A DNA stretch of 64,000 nt from Apostichopus japonicus. Taxonomy: Eukaryota > Echinodermata > Holothuroidea > Aspidochirotida > Stichopodidae. The first letter of the stretch is position 1. Every line of letters starts with the position of its first letter. This document shows positions 13,373-27,400 of this stretch, piece after piece. The notes below the pieces were generated by a model. That model worked only from the letters and a program-made list of their open reading frames with translations. It searched no databases and was not told the origin of the DNA. The position numbers were made by a program, and so were the translations under genes. Where the stretch lies: positions 28,673,501-28,737,500 of the forward strand of contig NC_092580.1 in assembly GCF_037975245.1 (NCBI RefSeq). Reading direction: 5' to 3'.

Positions 13373-14524
13373 GCTCTGGTTTTGAAGAAGCTAGTGTACA
13401 ATTAACAAAGACGAAAGGGTCGAGGGTCGAGGGTGTGCGTGTTTTCTCTGGAAGCACGACAGCTAGCATGCAACTATATAGTACAATTGTTAAGTAGTAC
13501 CTTTGGTGAGGAGCCCTACCGGAACCTGTTATATATTATTTCATTCTATCACAAAATAGTTGGTAACAGCTGCACATCTTCTAACCTGACATATACTGAC
13601 TTAACATGAGAGATACAGTAGTTAACGTAAAGCAGGCAATATGAAATTTTTGCAAAAAGCTAAACTAAGGAGATAGCAAGCAAAATATCTCATCCAAATA
13701 GTTCATATGAACAGAAAGATAAAATCCTGTTGTTTACTTTTTTAGGGGTAAATTGTACTTCAACAACAACATTCAATCTTTCATGAGGAGATGTTTGATA
13801 AGATAACTAAAAGCCATTTGTTGATAGATAACCATGTCCGAGAGACAGCAATACATTTATATGTCACAGACACATAGCTACAATCTTCCCTGTTCTCGTC
13901 CACCTTACATAAATTGATTGAGTTTCCTGTTTGCAGAGAGGCATCCTTCCCAAGAGAACGGGGGTTGATTCTACTCTTTGTACAGTATGTACATACGTAT
14001 ATATTTATGGCATATAGACTGGCAGATGGCATGTGTACAAACCATACTGTAGGTATAAGACCTCACTGTCAAGGAATAACTTTGAAAAAATCCCACAAAA
14101 GAAAACAAAAACATACAAAATAACAACACTTTATATACATAACCTGTATATGACTGCATTTGGTCATGTGATTGCTTATGATCACCTAGCAACCAAGTGG
14201 GCCAACTAGGTACAAGAGTATCTTGAGTGCTTTCCCTGTACACATAGGCGTAGGAGCCTCATTTGATTTGGGGGGGCTGTAACGACTTGCCTGAAAAATA
14301 TAACCAAAATTTTTTCGCGCGCTCCGCGCGCGTTCCACATGTTTATGTGCATATCATATAGGCATCCATCAGTTATTACATCACCTGCCAATAATATAAA
14401 ATCATTTTCCGTGTTATTACCCTTCCATATTGGTTACAATTATAGGGGAAGTCGTTACAACAATAATGATAATAATAATATAAGTTTAACCATTGAAAAC
14501 ACATTGCAAATTCTTCATCTTTCA

Positions 14525-14934
14525 CTAGGTGCCAGTGGCGGAGCTAGGGGATATTGGTCAGGGGAGGGGGGAGAGAATGGTCTGTAGGGGCGCTTTTGAC
14601 ACTATCTAAGCGGAGCGCCACCACAGGTTGGCGCGGAGCGTACTGAAATTTTTGAGTAAAGTTACTCACTATATCGCCGGAAATGACCCTTTCCGGGCCT
14701 TGCTAATTTGCAGATAAACGAAGAATAAATAGGTGTCATTGCCATTTGTCAGAAAATTGCACCAACAAAATGTGACAAATGTCAATAGGTATTTGAGAGC
14801 GCAATAAGCAAGTCAATAATCGCGAATAAGTAAAAAGTGGTAAAAAGCTGAAAGGGCGCCAGCAGTCCATTTGAGTCCGTCAGGGGGGCATCCGCCCCCT
14901 TTGACTGTATGGACGCTCCGCCACTGGTAGGTGC
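14525..14934. mobile_element. Second hAT-like MITE nested inside the first
   Basis: Inverted ends CAGTGGCGGAGC (14533) and GCTCCGCCACTG (to 14926), perfect over 12 bases. Flanks are CTAGGTGC (14525-14532) and GTAGGTGC (14927-14934), 7 of 8 identical, consistent with an 8-bp target duplication. It splits one unit of the host element's 84-bp repeat, which dates it as the younger insertion. It is about 394 bp with no coding capacity. Confidence 0.85.
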
Positions 14935-15145
14935 ACGCAAAATTCTCAGCATATTGCCCAAATTTTCACCCAAAAAATTGGGAAAAAAATGCAAATTATT
15001 ATTCTTTCAGTAGGTGCCCGAAAAAATTCTCAGCATATTGCCCGAATTTTCACCAAAATATTGAAAAACATATTGCAAATTATTATTCTTTCAGTAGATG
15101 CCCGAATAATTCTCAGCATATTGCCCGAATTTTCACCAAAAAAAT
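14928..15145. repeat. 84-bp internal tandem repeat of the host hAT element
   Basis: TAGGTGC or TAGATGC followed by ...AATTCTCAGCATATTGCC starts at 14928, 15011 and 15095 (spacings 83 and 84). A further truncated unit lies left of the nested insertion (ATTGCAAATTCTTCATCTTT, 14503). Confidence 0.9.
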
Positions 15146-15739
15146 TGGTTGGGGGGGCTGCAGCCCCCCGCCTCCTACGCCTATGCCTGTACATGCATGG
15201 AATCATTTAAAAAGACTTATTTGGAGAGGATAGCAATTGGCTATGCTGTCTCTACTGTGCAGATTAGTTGGATAGTAAGTGACAGTGCAAGAACTACAGA
15301 ATTTGTTAAGTTCAAAATATTCAAAAAAATTGATAAGATCTAGACAGGAATTAAACGAAATGTTCTGATGGTTGGAATTATGACTAAATTTTTTTGAGCA
15401 CAAGGGAAATGGCCACGACAGGTCAGTGATGTAATACACACTGTCTGTGGGACAAATGAATATATAGATTTATTGCTTTATTTCATCTTACTGTCAATAC
15501 ATACCAAACTTCTACTGTACAAGTACAATGCCTATCGTTGCTGGACGGTCTTAAGTAACTTTTTGTAGATGTGAAATATATTGTACAATAATGCATTGTT
15601 ATACCATGAAAAGAAAAAAAAAATCATTTTGAAATTTCTACTGTGTCAATTGGCCTTTAGTTTTAAACAGGGATGCAAACTTGAGGATATGGGAACAATA
15701 AATGGTAGGTAGATTGGAAGGACGAGGGCAGTGACATAA

Positions 15740-15870
15740 AGAGGGTCGTTGGGGGTGGGGGGGCACAGAGGGAGAATGTTACCAGTTGTTATAGGCTAGG
15801 TAGATTGGGATGCATATGTGTAATTGTAGGGAGGTTAGAGAAGAGTGAAGCCACTGGTAGGACTTTATAA
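15740..15870 (+). repeat. R1 dispersed repeat copy
   Basis: GTCGTTGGGGGTGG..GGGCACAG, GAATGTTACCAGTTGTTATA, GGCTAGGTAGATTGGGATGC, then GAGGTTAGAGAAGAGTGAAG. It shows the longest agreement with the 12930 copy. Confidence 0.8.
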
Positions 15871-17764
15871 ACACAATTGCCACAGATATTTCATCTGCTT
15901 TAATATAGAAATTTAGTTTTTTTGAACAAGATGAAATCAAAAAATCAAAAAATTTACATTGGAAAAGCTATCAATAATTATGAAATAAACCAAAATCAGA
16001 TGTCTCTATGATGGTCTCATCTTACCAACAATAAAATGACAAAACATTTTCATCATGTTTTTTTTTTCTATAATTTACATTACAACAATATTACAAGTCT
16101 AGCTGTTTGAAGACAACTTTGCAACTAAATAAATGCAAGTAGCTTCTCTTCAATAGTGATTAACATTCCTAATAGTATTGAAAGGGAATAAAACAGGGGA
16201 CTGAGGAAAGGGGTTGGCCCTTCCCCCAACCTCCTCTTCCTCGAAAACAAAAGCAGAAAATATTAAAAACTCCCCAATTGCAGACTGCTAAAAAGATCTT
16301 ATAAAAATTTTACACAAGTTCGATACCCCGTATAACTTGCAGTTATAGGCAGAAACTAACGTGCTGCTTTCCCCCCCCCCCCCCCAACAACAGCAAGGAG
16401 AAACCTCTGTACGAAGGTCGTACCAAAAATTATTTTGCAATAATGAAACCATAATCAGTAAAGTACGTTTTTATCCTTCAAATTGTTTACAGTTTCTGCT
16501 ATCATATCTTGCTTTTAGATATTTGCATTTGATTTATTCTTAAAATGTCATCTTCTAAATGTATTGAACTATGAAATAAAAGCATAGAACCAACATTCCC
16601 AAAGTGATTAGATATTTAAAGGAATAAAATATTCTTCTTCTTCTGTCTTTCCCTAACAGGACTATATCCTTGATAAAACGTAATGAGGGTAGTGTAATCC
16701 AAAGGTCGTTTATACGAAGTTAGAACAACTTGGTTTTTATATGAATCATGGATTTAGATTAATATTAATATCATCATCGATTTTGTTTTAATGGCGCATT
16801 CCAGAGACTTAGCTGTTTGAAAGGTGATTGTCTTGAAAACCAGAACAGCTGTATAGAAAGGTAACTATAACGTACCTGTAGAAATTGTACAATTATACAG
16901 AGATCTGTAAATTAAAAAAAATTAAAAATATGTATAGCTTTTCATCATTACAAAGTTAATCATAATTTAACAAAGCTGAGGTTATGACAAATTTCATTCC
17001 TCAACCACTTCAAATTAAAAAAATCCAACAAAGTCTCTTCTTTAATAGAAGCAAGACTCAAATGGATCTAAAATTCTACATGAGAGGTCTGATCTTCACA
17101 TGCTCCTGAACGTGATGTTAGCAATTCACAGAGAAACTCACACAAACCAAGGTATTCATCTAATTAAGTTGCTCTTTCACAGTGCCAATATATATATATA
17201 TATATATACTCCAGCACCATCAGGAATGACACATCCAGTGAGATGGTTTAAAATACCACACATTAGACAGTAACAGAGGTCTAGCAGATACGCCGCATGT
17301 AATAACAGCTACGCACTGCCGGCACTACGCGTAGCAGCCTTGCAGAGTCCACACAGTGTGTGAACTGTAGCATGACTGTAGTACACTGTGGGAGCCATAG
17401 CCAAGTAATTAATGGAATTGTACAAGTACTGTGCTACAAACGCCACACAATACTTGCCTACTCGTATTATAGGGAGAGTGCAACTCCATTGAGAGACCAT
17501 ATAATTTTAAAAGCTATCAGAGAAAACAAAAACAAGTTGGGCTCTGAGATCATAACGAATGGAAGAAAAAAAAAATAATTAAGGGATATCTTGTTATAGT
17601 TATGAAGGAAAGGAGAAATCGAACAGACAACTGCTGCACTAGCTGCTGTGGCCGTCAAGTGTAGAAAGCATGGAACTGTATTTGATGTATATGAAGCAGT
17701 TTAGAGAGTTTGAGTTGATTTCTGCAGTATTGAGGAAAAGAGGATATATACAAGATATCATACA
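15871..17764. other. Intronic, no gene seen
   Basis: AT-rich. A run of about 17 C lies at 16370-16385, and a short (TA)n tract at 17190-17208. No coding match was recognised. Confidence 0.55.
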
Positions 17765-18020
17765 GGAGTGAAAACAGGGTTTTGCAGGGGGGGGGGTGTG
17801 GCCTTGGGGTCATTCATGCCAACTCCCATCCATACTCGATACTCTTTTCATGGATACTCCGCCCAGAAAAAAGAAGTATTCGATAAGTAATTTTGCGTTC
17901 TGAGGCATATTTAGGCTGTAAATTAGGTCTACATGCAAATTAAGTCTGTGTGTGGGGTTGAATTAAAGGGGGTGGGAGAGGGGGAAGGGGGGATGTGCAT
18001 CCTCTACTGGATCTGAGGCT
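17765..18020. mobile_element. Probable transposon fragment related to 51872-52020
   Basis: A G-run precedes TGTGGCCTTGGGGTC. Further on, TTCTGAGGCATATTTAGGCT is shared exactly with 51989-52008. Two unrelated places sharing 20 bases, both next to G-rich 'GGGG' ends and GAATAA/GATAAG words, suggest fragments of one element. Confidence 0.5.
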
Positions 18021-18984
18021 GTTATAGAACAATAGGGGGTAGGTGGAGGCAGGAGGAATGAGATGCAAATGGCAAAAGTCAAAAGAGAATGAAAGGGTTT
18101 CTATTCAACCTCAAGTATCATGTTAAACTAATTTTGTGTTGACTTTGAGACTGTCTGGTTATTATGCCATAGTCTGCCCTCAAAGAAAAGATTGAAGGTT
18201 GCAAGATCAGACGAGTACATCACCTGTCTCTTTAGTACTGTGTGCATTCAAAGAACAAAGACATATGACATCATGTTTGTGAATCACTTCCTTATATTAA
18301 ACATTAAAGGTTACGGTAAAGTTGCTACTTTAAAACCTCAGTCATTTGTTTGTTAATCTCGTAAATTCACTGATGGATTATTGTTAAATATGTTTTGGTG
18401 AGAATGATTCAAAGGTTACAACATATACATAATGCAACTATAATAATCAATACAGCTTTCAGAGGCTTGTATGTACACATTCGTTCTGTATTTCAAAGTA
18501 TACCCTAAGATTTTGAGAGATGCCGCATATCTGTAACAAATGGACTATACGTTTTTATCGTAATGACACATTGCTATTAATAGACATGACACAAGTACAT
18601 GCAAACACTTATAGAGCCCTGTACGCAGTACACAACATATTTATTTATTTATGCATGCAGTGTGTACTGTTATATGTTTTTAATTGTTTTGGTTTGCTTT
18701 AAAGGTTCTTGAGTTTTTTTTTCAAGTGTTGATTCATTTCGTAGTTTTCTCTACAAGAGTATTTTCCAAATGAGAGGCGCATTTCAAGGGCATTTGAAAA
18801 TCATTCCTTTATAGTGAAAGCACTGAAGTATACTTATATCTTTTGTAGCGATAAGTTTTGAGCTTTTGAGCAGAAACCGAATTAACAACGGACCATTAAC
18901 ATTATAATAAACTTTGCAATATATATGTGAAAAGCATTAAATTACTTAAATATATGCTCAAGTAGCCACAAGTTTAACCATTGT

Positions 18985-19112
18985 TGGGAGACAGGTAAGC
19001 AAGGAGCAAAGTAAATTTAACAATTCACAAAGAAACATGCTACTAATCCCTATATACTTCATATTTATCAAGTCCACATCTATCAAGTCCCACATCTATC
19101 AAGTCCCACATC
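18985..19112 (+). repeat. R1 tail fragment and a 17-bp triplication
   Basis: TGGGAGACAGGTAAGCAAGG then AGCAAAGTAAA (18985-19017) is an R1 3' end. At 19065-19112 ATCAAGTCCCACATCT is repeated three times. Confidence 0.6.
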
Positions 19113-20534
19113 TTAAGAAGCAAACTAAAATTTCTTAAATTTAAACAGTTCCTCAATACCAGTCATGGGAGAGGGTTGCATGTTGGTTCAAGGGACATGT
19201 GCCTAATTATTCAGAATCTCAACATTTATAGTGACAACATTTCCCACCAGTTTGATAACCTCAAACTTCACATACGTCCTGTGTCAAAGTACTCCCCCAA
19301 AACAAGGCCAGTTGGACAATACCTACAGACTGTGATCATTTATGCAGCGTTCATTTTGGCGGTCTGTTTTCTAATATTTAGAAGTTTATAAAGCAATCCC
19401 TGTTTGCTCATGGATGCACAATTCTTATACAAAGATATCACCCCAACATTACAATTAGCAGCAGTATACACTAGAATTCTTCCAGAAAGTATCCTTCACA
19501 ACGATTCAATTGCATGTATATGCAAGTGAACACCATTGTTTAGATTTACATTAATATATATATTCTGTTATTTGATGAGGTTATACACTGTGTGAGTCAT
19601 TTCTATGACATCACAAGTTATACAGACACAACCAAATCAATTTTATAAATTTAGGGCATTGATTAGTGACCTTTTAACATTTGGCCTTGGCTATATGTGA
19701 CAATTTCAATTTAGCCAATCAGGTTTTGATTTTTTACCATATATACTGTATGTCATTACATAAATGTCAAGAATAAATTAACAGATTAAATAATTCAGAA
19801 ATTGCTCACTGCTCACTTACCACATAAAGGTCATCAGTAGTATTACACAACATATGATAGAAAATTGAAATAAGGGTGCACCCATGTTGTAACTTTTACA
19901 GTAACTAACAACAAATGTACAGTAACTATCAACCTCGAAAGGTTTCCCTTAAAAAAATGAAACATAAAAAAAAAATTAAAAAAAAGAAGGGAAAAAAAAG
20001 AAGTGAAGACTCCTCAATGTGATGTGAATGATTTGAATGTCAAATTTGCCTTTGATTACAGAGATTTTACAAAAAAAAAAAAAAAATTTGTTGGCAAATT
20101 AAGTAGACCATTGCATTTGTATATCAAAATTGTCCATTTTTGCATATATATATATATGCCATACAAGACAACTTATTATTCCTTGCTCTGGACTGTACAA
20201 TATTTCAATAATTGTTACATTATGGTACGTTACATACATTGGCGAACAGTGCGCACTTCATCTTATAGCACATATATCAGTGTTGAGAATCACTACAGGC
20301 TCTATGAAGCACATTCATATCTAAGGACACTTGTACTTTAATAAAACTAGGCTATCAAAATAAGAGGCAAGGGCATATTTACTTTCATCTCAAGTTACAA
20401 CATTGATAAAACCGACTAACATATGGAAGAGGCCAGAAATTGTGCAGTACTTAGCCTGATGAATTTGGACAACAATTTGCATGCTTTCATGTTGTGTACA
20501 TTTTCAACCCACACAAACCCCGCCCACGCCCGAC
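19113..20534. other. Intronic, no feature seen
   Basis: AT-rich, with poly-A runs at about 19967-20000 and 20071-20085. No gene or element was recognised. Confidence 0.5.
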
Positions 20535-20875
20535 GCCTCCATTTCCTTTTAATTTGACGAATGGTTTTGCTGAATTATAATGTATAGATATAATCAAATA
20601 AGGATAAAAAATTAATAAAACAATTATGGAATGAAAAGTGCATAGTAAGGTTAAGTAGAATTTAGAACATTTTAATTTTCGGATTTAACGCTCTCAATTT
20701 CTCTCTCCTCCCCTTGTTTTATTGCCAAATGGTTATGCTGATGTATAATGTACATATGTACATAAGAAACAGGTACAAAATTCAGTTTGGAAATAACAGT
20801 GAATGAATAGGGTAGAGCACGGTACAGGGAATTATCAAATTTTCACTTTTAGGTTTAATGCAATAGCCTACAATT
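20535..20875. repeat. Diverged tandem duplication, unit about 170 bp
   Basis: The left half (TTTAATTTGACGAATGGTTT, TGCTGAATTATAATGTA, TTTTAATTTTCGGATTTAACG) and the right half (TTTTATTGCCAAATGGTTAT, GCTGATGTATAATGTA, TTTTCACTTTTAGGTTTAATG) match in order. Confidence 0.75.
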
Positions 20876-21599
20876 GATGATAATTTCCTTTTTATTAATA
20901 GCTTATATTGTCCAATGTATTTACAAAAGCTTTGCAGATTGACTCTCACATGATTTTATGTTCACTTGGATAGAGTGGCAAAGGTAACATTGAATATTAA
21001 TCAAATGAATCTATCATTTCCATTAGAAATACAACTAGAACCACACCATTAAAATCTAACTCTAATGTGATTGGTATTATTATTGAATAATTTCCCTTTT
21101 ATTTTGGCTTCTAAATAAATCTACCTGTCAACTACAATATTTTTACAAAAAAAAAAAACAAACAAATCATTACTGTACTCCTTTGTAAGGAATTTTTTAC
21201 TTCTTCCAAGTTGACAAGTAACTTTCAGTTCAAATGATGCCTCTAAAGATAGATCTGCATAGACAGTATATGCATAAAAAAATAACATAAGAATAAACAA
21301 GTCACATGGAATGAAATACGACCATTATACCAAAATTCATGATTAACCGAAGTTCTTTGAAAATATATCATAAAATTTTGAGAGGTTGGATGAATCATTC
21401 AATATTGACTGAAACGTTACAACAATATAACCTCATGACGAGTTCTTCAGATGGCTTTGTGATATACTGCATCTACTATGGATGAATTAGTGGTTCTCCT
21501 GCAACTTAAGGAAATAGATGGTGGAAGTCAAAAAGACAAGAAGAAAGAAACAACAGGAAAAAACATCAAAATGAACCGTTCTGAATGAAGAATTGTGCC

Positions 21600-22170
21600 C
21601 TGACAACTACAAGTGGTATCGGTAGAGTACTGAGAGGCAGTGAGGTGAAGGAAAGTGCATGGTAGGGGGACAAAGTGTCAATTTCTTGTTGGGTTTAGGA
21701 CGGCCAAGTGAATTGTAGGAAAGTGATCTGGAGATTACAGATTGATATGAAAGTAGCTACCAACTTGGCAACAATAACCTCATCAGAGTTATTGTACTAG
21801 ATTGAGCAAAATCTGGGAATAAGGTGGGAAGAGTGGTGTGGTAGTGTGGGTGGGGGATGGGTGGGGAGGGGAGAGGGGGAGAAGGCAGGACAGGGATACA
21901 TGGGTAATTTTTTCATCAGTTGAGGAGGGGCCAAGCTTAGACATAAATGATCTGAAAATCTGATCAAAGTATTATGAATTGTTCAATAGTAGTTTTAACA
22001 TCATAGTGTACTGGGAAAGGGAGACTGGGTGTGCAAAGGAGGTGGGGTGTGGGTGGGCTCTGGTCAGTGAGGCAAATTAAATAATCACATGCACAAAAGG
22101 GGAAATTATCTATAGGGTTGGCAGGACCAAGTGCATTGTGGGAAAGGCAGGGAGCAGGAATTAAGGGAAT
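21600..22170. repeat. G-rich region with two related modules
   Basis: GTTTAGGACGGCCAAGTGAA then TTGTAGGAAAG near 21692 resembles AGGGTTGGCAGGACCAAGTG then CATTGTGGGAAAG near 22114. Between them, 21848-21879 has seven G-runs (GGG to GGGGG), a strong quadruplex-like tract. Confidence 0.5.
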
Positions 22171-23180
22171 GAAGAAATTGCCAGTGATCACATTATTACT
22201 GAACCATTGCTTAAGAAGAACAACAATAGATAAGGAAGTCCTATAACATGATCAGCCAAATTTGTCTCTGTTGTTCTGCTCTGACAATTGTCAAACATTA
22301 GATTTCTGCTCGAGGTCACACTTTCAATATTAAATCCTGAAGTTTACAAATTGGACCCAATAAGCTTAATATTTAAAAATAAAAAGATCACATTTCCCAA
22401 CCTTCCTAAAGTTCCTATACATTTACCCCAAGTTTTTAATGCAAGAACGTTCACATGAATCAGTGGTGAAGTCTATACAAGAGACATTAATGTACAGAAT
22501 AGTACATGAATAAACAAGAAAATCTTACAATTCACAGCACAAAATACACATAAAGAATTATGTCAATTCCTGAGTAATACATCGTAAAGGTTATAACTTC
22601 GTCCTCTCTCTATGGATTCAAGATAAAATATTCTGTGACATTGCTAACTTTATTGCCAAGATTGGAAATTCAGTACTGTATATATGTACACATGCAAAAT
22701 ATCATAAAAAGTCCTCTGCAGGTGTTCTACGACGCTTTGCTCAAATATTCCCCCCCAATGCGCTACTGGAAAATTCATCAAAATCCTACAAGAAACCAAC
22801 TGTTATTTTTCCGAGTTTGAAGGCCCCAACCTCTAGCTTATTGACGTGAAAGCGTTGCTAAGACAAGCATCATTGAACTCAATATAGAAACTCACACATA
22901 ATCACACATGACAAACACCTTTCCATCTTTAGACAGCGCTGTACACATGTGCAGCGGTAGCGGTGCGACAGTGAGCAGTACTTCTAGCTTGCTGATGTAA
23001 CCTAGTGTTGTATGTATGTATTGCATGTAGGAATAGATTAAAAGCATGACTGAACTGCATTCAGTGCGACAGGCCTCGTAGACAGTGTGTGTCAGCGCCT
23101 GATGGGGATGATGAATGTATACACACACACTGTAGGGAGGAAAATGATGCTGCAAGGAGCCTGCATGTAAACACAAACAT
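22171..23180. other. Intronic, no feature seen
   Basis: No gene or mobile element was recognised. Short open frames at 22635-22820 and 22892-23176 look like chance. Confidence 0.5.
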
Positions 23181-23191
23181 ATATATATATA

Positions 23192-23281
<90 letters not shown>
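23181..23281. repeat. TA dinucleotide tract, about 100 bp
   Basis: (TA)n, nearly perfect apart from an AAAA interruption at 23191-23195. Confidence 0.97.
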
Positions 23282-23282
<1 letters not shown>

Positions 23283-24393
23283 AATAAGTTTTAATCCCAA
23301 AGAAAGAAGAAGATATTACTGCTTGAAAAAGACCATTAAATTATAAATTATGTTTCTGTGGTTATCAATTTAAAATAATCAAGAAACAAAAAATATAGAA
23401 AAATGGTCAAACTCACAGGGAAACGGACAAAAGTTGCTCGGGGCAATATCTCTAATGAACATCCCTTAAAGACTAAAAGTCAACTCAATTTTGTGACATA
23501 CAATTTGCTATTCAAAATAAATTGAAAAGAAGAAAAAAAAAAAAAAAGGAGCAAGATTTGTGATATATACAGTAGTCAGAATTGTCATAGTAATAGTTAT
23601 TGGTGATTAAGAAGCTACTTCTTAAATATATATTAAAACCAATAACAATTAATGATTTTTTTTTTTGGCACTCCTTTTGTTTCCTGTACGGTTACAGTAG
23701 AGTTACAATATGCTTGGGATGACTGTTCGCTAAACATCAACTCTCCTGTTACAGTCCATATAATTTAGTGTGACATACAGCAATGAAGTTAATTAAGCTG
23801 CATATATTTGTTCTTGCTATACGCATGGGAGTGTGTAAATCATTACAGTGTGTATATACAGTACATATATATGGTAAACTACATCTACAGTAAAAGTGTG
23901 TCCTTATAGTAAATTCCAATTTTACTAATTGCCCTGTCAGTCTGAAGATGCTGTTGACATTTCCCTTAATTCACCCATACTTCACGTCAGTTTTTACATT
24001 TGGTCTCGAGTCTTCTCGAAAGTTGAGTACATATATACCGTAGGTTTTTCTCTTGAAGCAGCGCTTTTGCATTCGACACCAATTCTGGCAATTTCAACAA
24101 AACTATAAAGGGCTTTCTTTACTGCTAAATATGTAATGTTGAAACATGTCTCTCAAAGTATGAGATAAGCTGTTGATCGTTACCCACAGACTTTAGAAAA
24201 TTAGATTGATCCAATGTATAAATGTCAGAGGACCCAATGTTCCTATCCTATCAGGATCTTCTTCAAAGGTTAATTGAGACAAGAAATGGACTAGCTGGGA
24301 CACATTTAGAAGAGAATGATGGAAATCAGCTTTCTTTTCATTTCTTCATTCCCCTCCAATACTTATCAACTCACATTTTTACAATCTTTATAA

Positions 24394-24493
24394 ATCATAA
24401 TAAAAATATAAAAATAAATAACGATAATAATGGTGATGATGATGATGATAATAATAATGATGATGAGGATAATAACAATAAGAATAAATAATA
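24394..24493. repeat. AAT/GAT trinucleotide-rich tract
   Basis: AATAAAAATA grades into (GAT)n and (AAT)n, ending AATAATAATG near 24493. Confidence 0.9.
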
Positions 24494-27400
24494 ATGATGT
24501 TGGTCTCTGCAAATTTGAAGGCTGGTGACAATTTTGTCAGCATAATTTAAATGTAAATAAATTGTGTAAAATAAAATGTAAATCACATTGATTGCTTGAA
24601 GTACAATATTATTAATGCTCATATTTGCTGAGTTTATAATTACTTTAAAAGGCAATTTTTTTTCCCAGCTTCCTGAGACATGAAAGTCAATATTGAAAGT
24701 GAAATGTAATAAATTATTACATACATACTGCAGTAAGTAATGAGATGGCATATAGCAAAATGCTATGTAACACAAATTGTTATAGATTTATGGATTTTAG
24801 GATTGATAGGATCTTAGTAATTTGCAATAAGCTTTAGTTGATGAATACAAATTTGGTGATCATGCATTCATCAAAATTGACTTTTCATCACAATATACAT
24901 TATCCGCAATTTTCTCCATTTAAGTGCTGTTGCTTTTGATCATGTTTTAAGGTTCATCAGAAATTTGAAAGATACATTTGCTTAACAAAAGCTAAAACTG
25001 TTTAAAAGTCCATATATGTAACACAAGCAATAAACCAAATGCCAGTCACAGTTCTAGGCAACAATTCTTTTGATATTATCTAAACAGTCTTGCTACTCAC
25101 TGCATTGTGAAACTTTTAACTTTCTGACATTCTTGTATATAGCAAGTTGCCCATTTGGCATTATGTAATTTTTGAAGGGATACTGCATAAATTATTCCCC
25201 TTTAATATTTTGCCCTTGAATAGCATTGATGACATATACCTTTAATAGTGGAATGATGAATGAAAACAGCCTCTCCTAAACCCCAACCATCTTCAAAGAC
25301 CAGCAAACTATGTTACCATTAATGTTCAACTATGAAATAAACTCAGGTTGATTCATGTTCACATAAATTTAGTAAAACATGAAAACATTAACAATTCCAA
25401 CTCTCAAAGAAGAATCCCAAAACTTACCCTGGTAATTTATAAACTATGATCTGTCACATCTCAATTAATGTATCTTTGCATTATCTAGTACTGTATCTTG
25501 GAAATTGGTCACCATTTATCGTCACATCCTTCCTTCCCCCCACCCCTCCCCACTCTGTGCCCTTGACCCATAACTAAGTCCCTGTCTTCCTCTTTAGATC
25601 TAATTGCTAAATCATTTGTATTGGTAGGTAGATCAGAGTGCATATGTATACTGTAGATGAGACAGGTAAAAGAGAGGATCGAGTAAAGCAATTAAATCTC
25701 TTGAACACCACAGATAGGGTTTTGAATCCAGATTAATTCTTTCATTATACCTCCTGTATCTCTGAAGACTGAAAAAATCCTGCCAATGATCTCCAACGAA
25801 GTACATTAACTCTTTTAATGTTCAGTGATATTCCATGGATGAGGAGAGTTTTTGTGGTCTGTTACATTTCAAATCCAGTATGTATCACAGACAGCTCTGG
25901 GAGCTACTTCATTAATACTGCCAGTTAGCTGCTGTTATACATCTCATATCACTAATATCAAGAGTGGTAAGTACATTAACCAATAAATTACATCATACCA
26001 CCAATTTTGCTTTTGCAAGATGGAAGCCAATCTCATAATGCTTACATACCCCCTGGGATATTGTTTGAAAATGTAAAAAAAAAAAAAAAAAAATCAAATA
26101 AAGTCAATAATACGAGACAACAAAGCAAATATAAAGAAAATTATACGGGAGTCATTGTACTTATTCTTTCTGATTGAGAATTAGCTTCAGTATCATTTAA
26201 AATTGTATGAATAATATAAAGAGGATAACACACCGAACACACAAACAACGGATTTCAATTTATTTGCTGTGCGCTGCAGTGTATAATACATCCAGTGTAA
26301 ATTAGCTCTTGTTTGGATTAAACCTTAAATGCAACACAATGACACTTTTTCTCCAGCAGAGAGGTTTTCACATCTCAACTCTAGGGTTGCCAGTCAAGTA
26401 CATGAAACAGTTCTGTTTTAATACCAAAGATGGTTCGAAATTTGGTTATAAAATTACATCACCATTGTACATTTTTCAATCAACCACAATATTTATAACA
26501 AAATCTTTAAGAACCCTCAAACTAAATTTTGGTACTCTCTCCTCAAGCTGCTCTCTCCCTCCTCTTGTCCATCACCAGAGTAAAATGAAAGTAAATGGCG
26601 CTACAAATGGGCGCTCTGGCATCATCTCATTAAAATCTCAAGTGTCCCATTCATGGGTTAATGAACTTAACTTGTACCATCTAGAGTATAGAGCACTAGA
26701 ATATGTCAGTAATTATTAATCTGTTCATGTTGTCTATACAGTACATGTCTAAATGAAATTTGACACATATTTGAGAGCTGAGGCAGATGTTTGTCACACA
26801 TATTAATCACATGTTTTGAGTTTTTAACATACTGTACAGTATGTTACTAGCATAGCTCATTCAATAGTGTGCTGATGTACCGAGCATGACTAGCATAGCT
26901 AAACATGGTCTGACTGACATATAGGGCATTGACAAACTTAATAGGACTATAACTGCAGTGGAAATTTTAAATTTTTTTGAGGGCAAAACCAGCCCTTCCT
27001 TTTAGTTGTCCGAACAGCATATTTACAGTAGTTGAATGTCCCGAAAGATGTAGCAGAATAGTGATGACTATTATGACCACTGTAGGAGAGATGTGTGGTG
27101 GTAACTAAATAGAACACAAGCTTTGGGGCTGTACCTAGTTGGGGTATTTAGTTTAGTAATGCGATGTGAATTTGATGTCAAACAACTAGTCATCATCGAA
27201 TGGACCTAAGAAGCTGAATTTGGTCCTCTGTGCCAACCATTAAAAGTTTGCCCCAAAAGTTTGCCCCAAACTGTAACAGCACCCTTGTGTTCATTGCCAT
27301 AGTAACATCATTGTGACTTAATTTTACAGTAGCAGTGCATAGAACCATTGAAGAAAACTGTTACATACTTGTATAATGTGTATACCTAAATCCATGTAGT

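Larger units (their letters stand above)
14235..15193. mobile_element. hAT-like non-autonomous DNA transposon (hosts a nested insertion)
   Basis: An 8-bp target duplication, CCTGTACA, stands at 14235-14242 and 15186-15193. Inside it are 16-bp inverted ends, CATAGGCGTAGGAGCC at the left and GCCTCCTACGCCTATG at the right, with one mismatched pair. An 8-bp duplication and a CA-beginning terminus fit the hAT superfamily. No transposase is encoded. The element contains a GC palindrome (CGCGCGCTCCGCGCGCG, about 14317), an 84-bp internal tandem repeat, and a second element inserted into that repeat. Confidence 0.85.

Noticed and set aside
24222-24775. Asp/Asn-rich and Ser/Leu-rich open frames on opposite strands
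   Set aside because: Both are produced by the GAT/AAT trinucleotide tract at 24394-24493.
26309-26719. 136-codon plus-strand open frame, the longest non-repeat one in the intron
   Set aside because: No recognisable domain, no clear splice sites, composition like the surrounding AT-rich DNA; its length is unremarkable for 37 kb of sequence.
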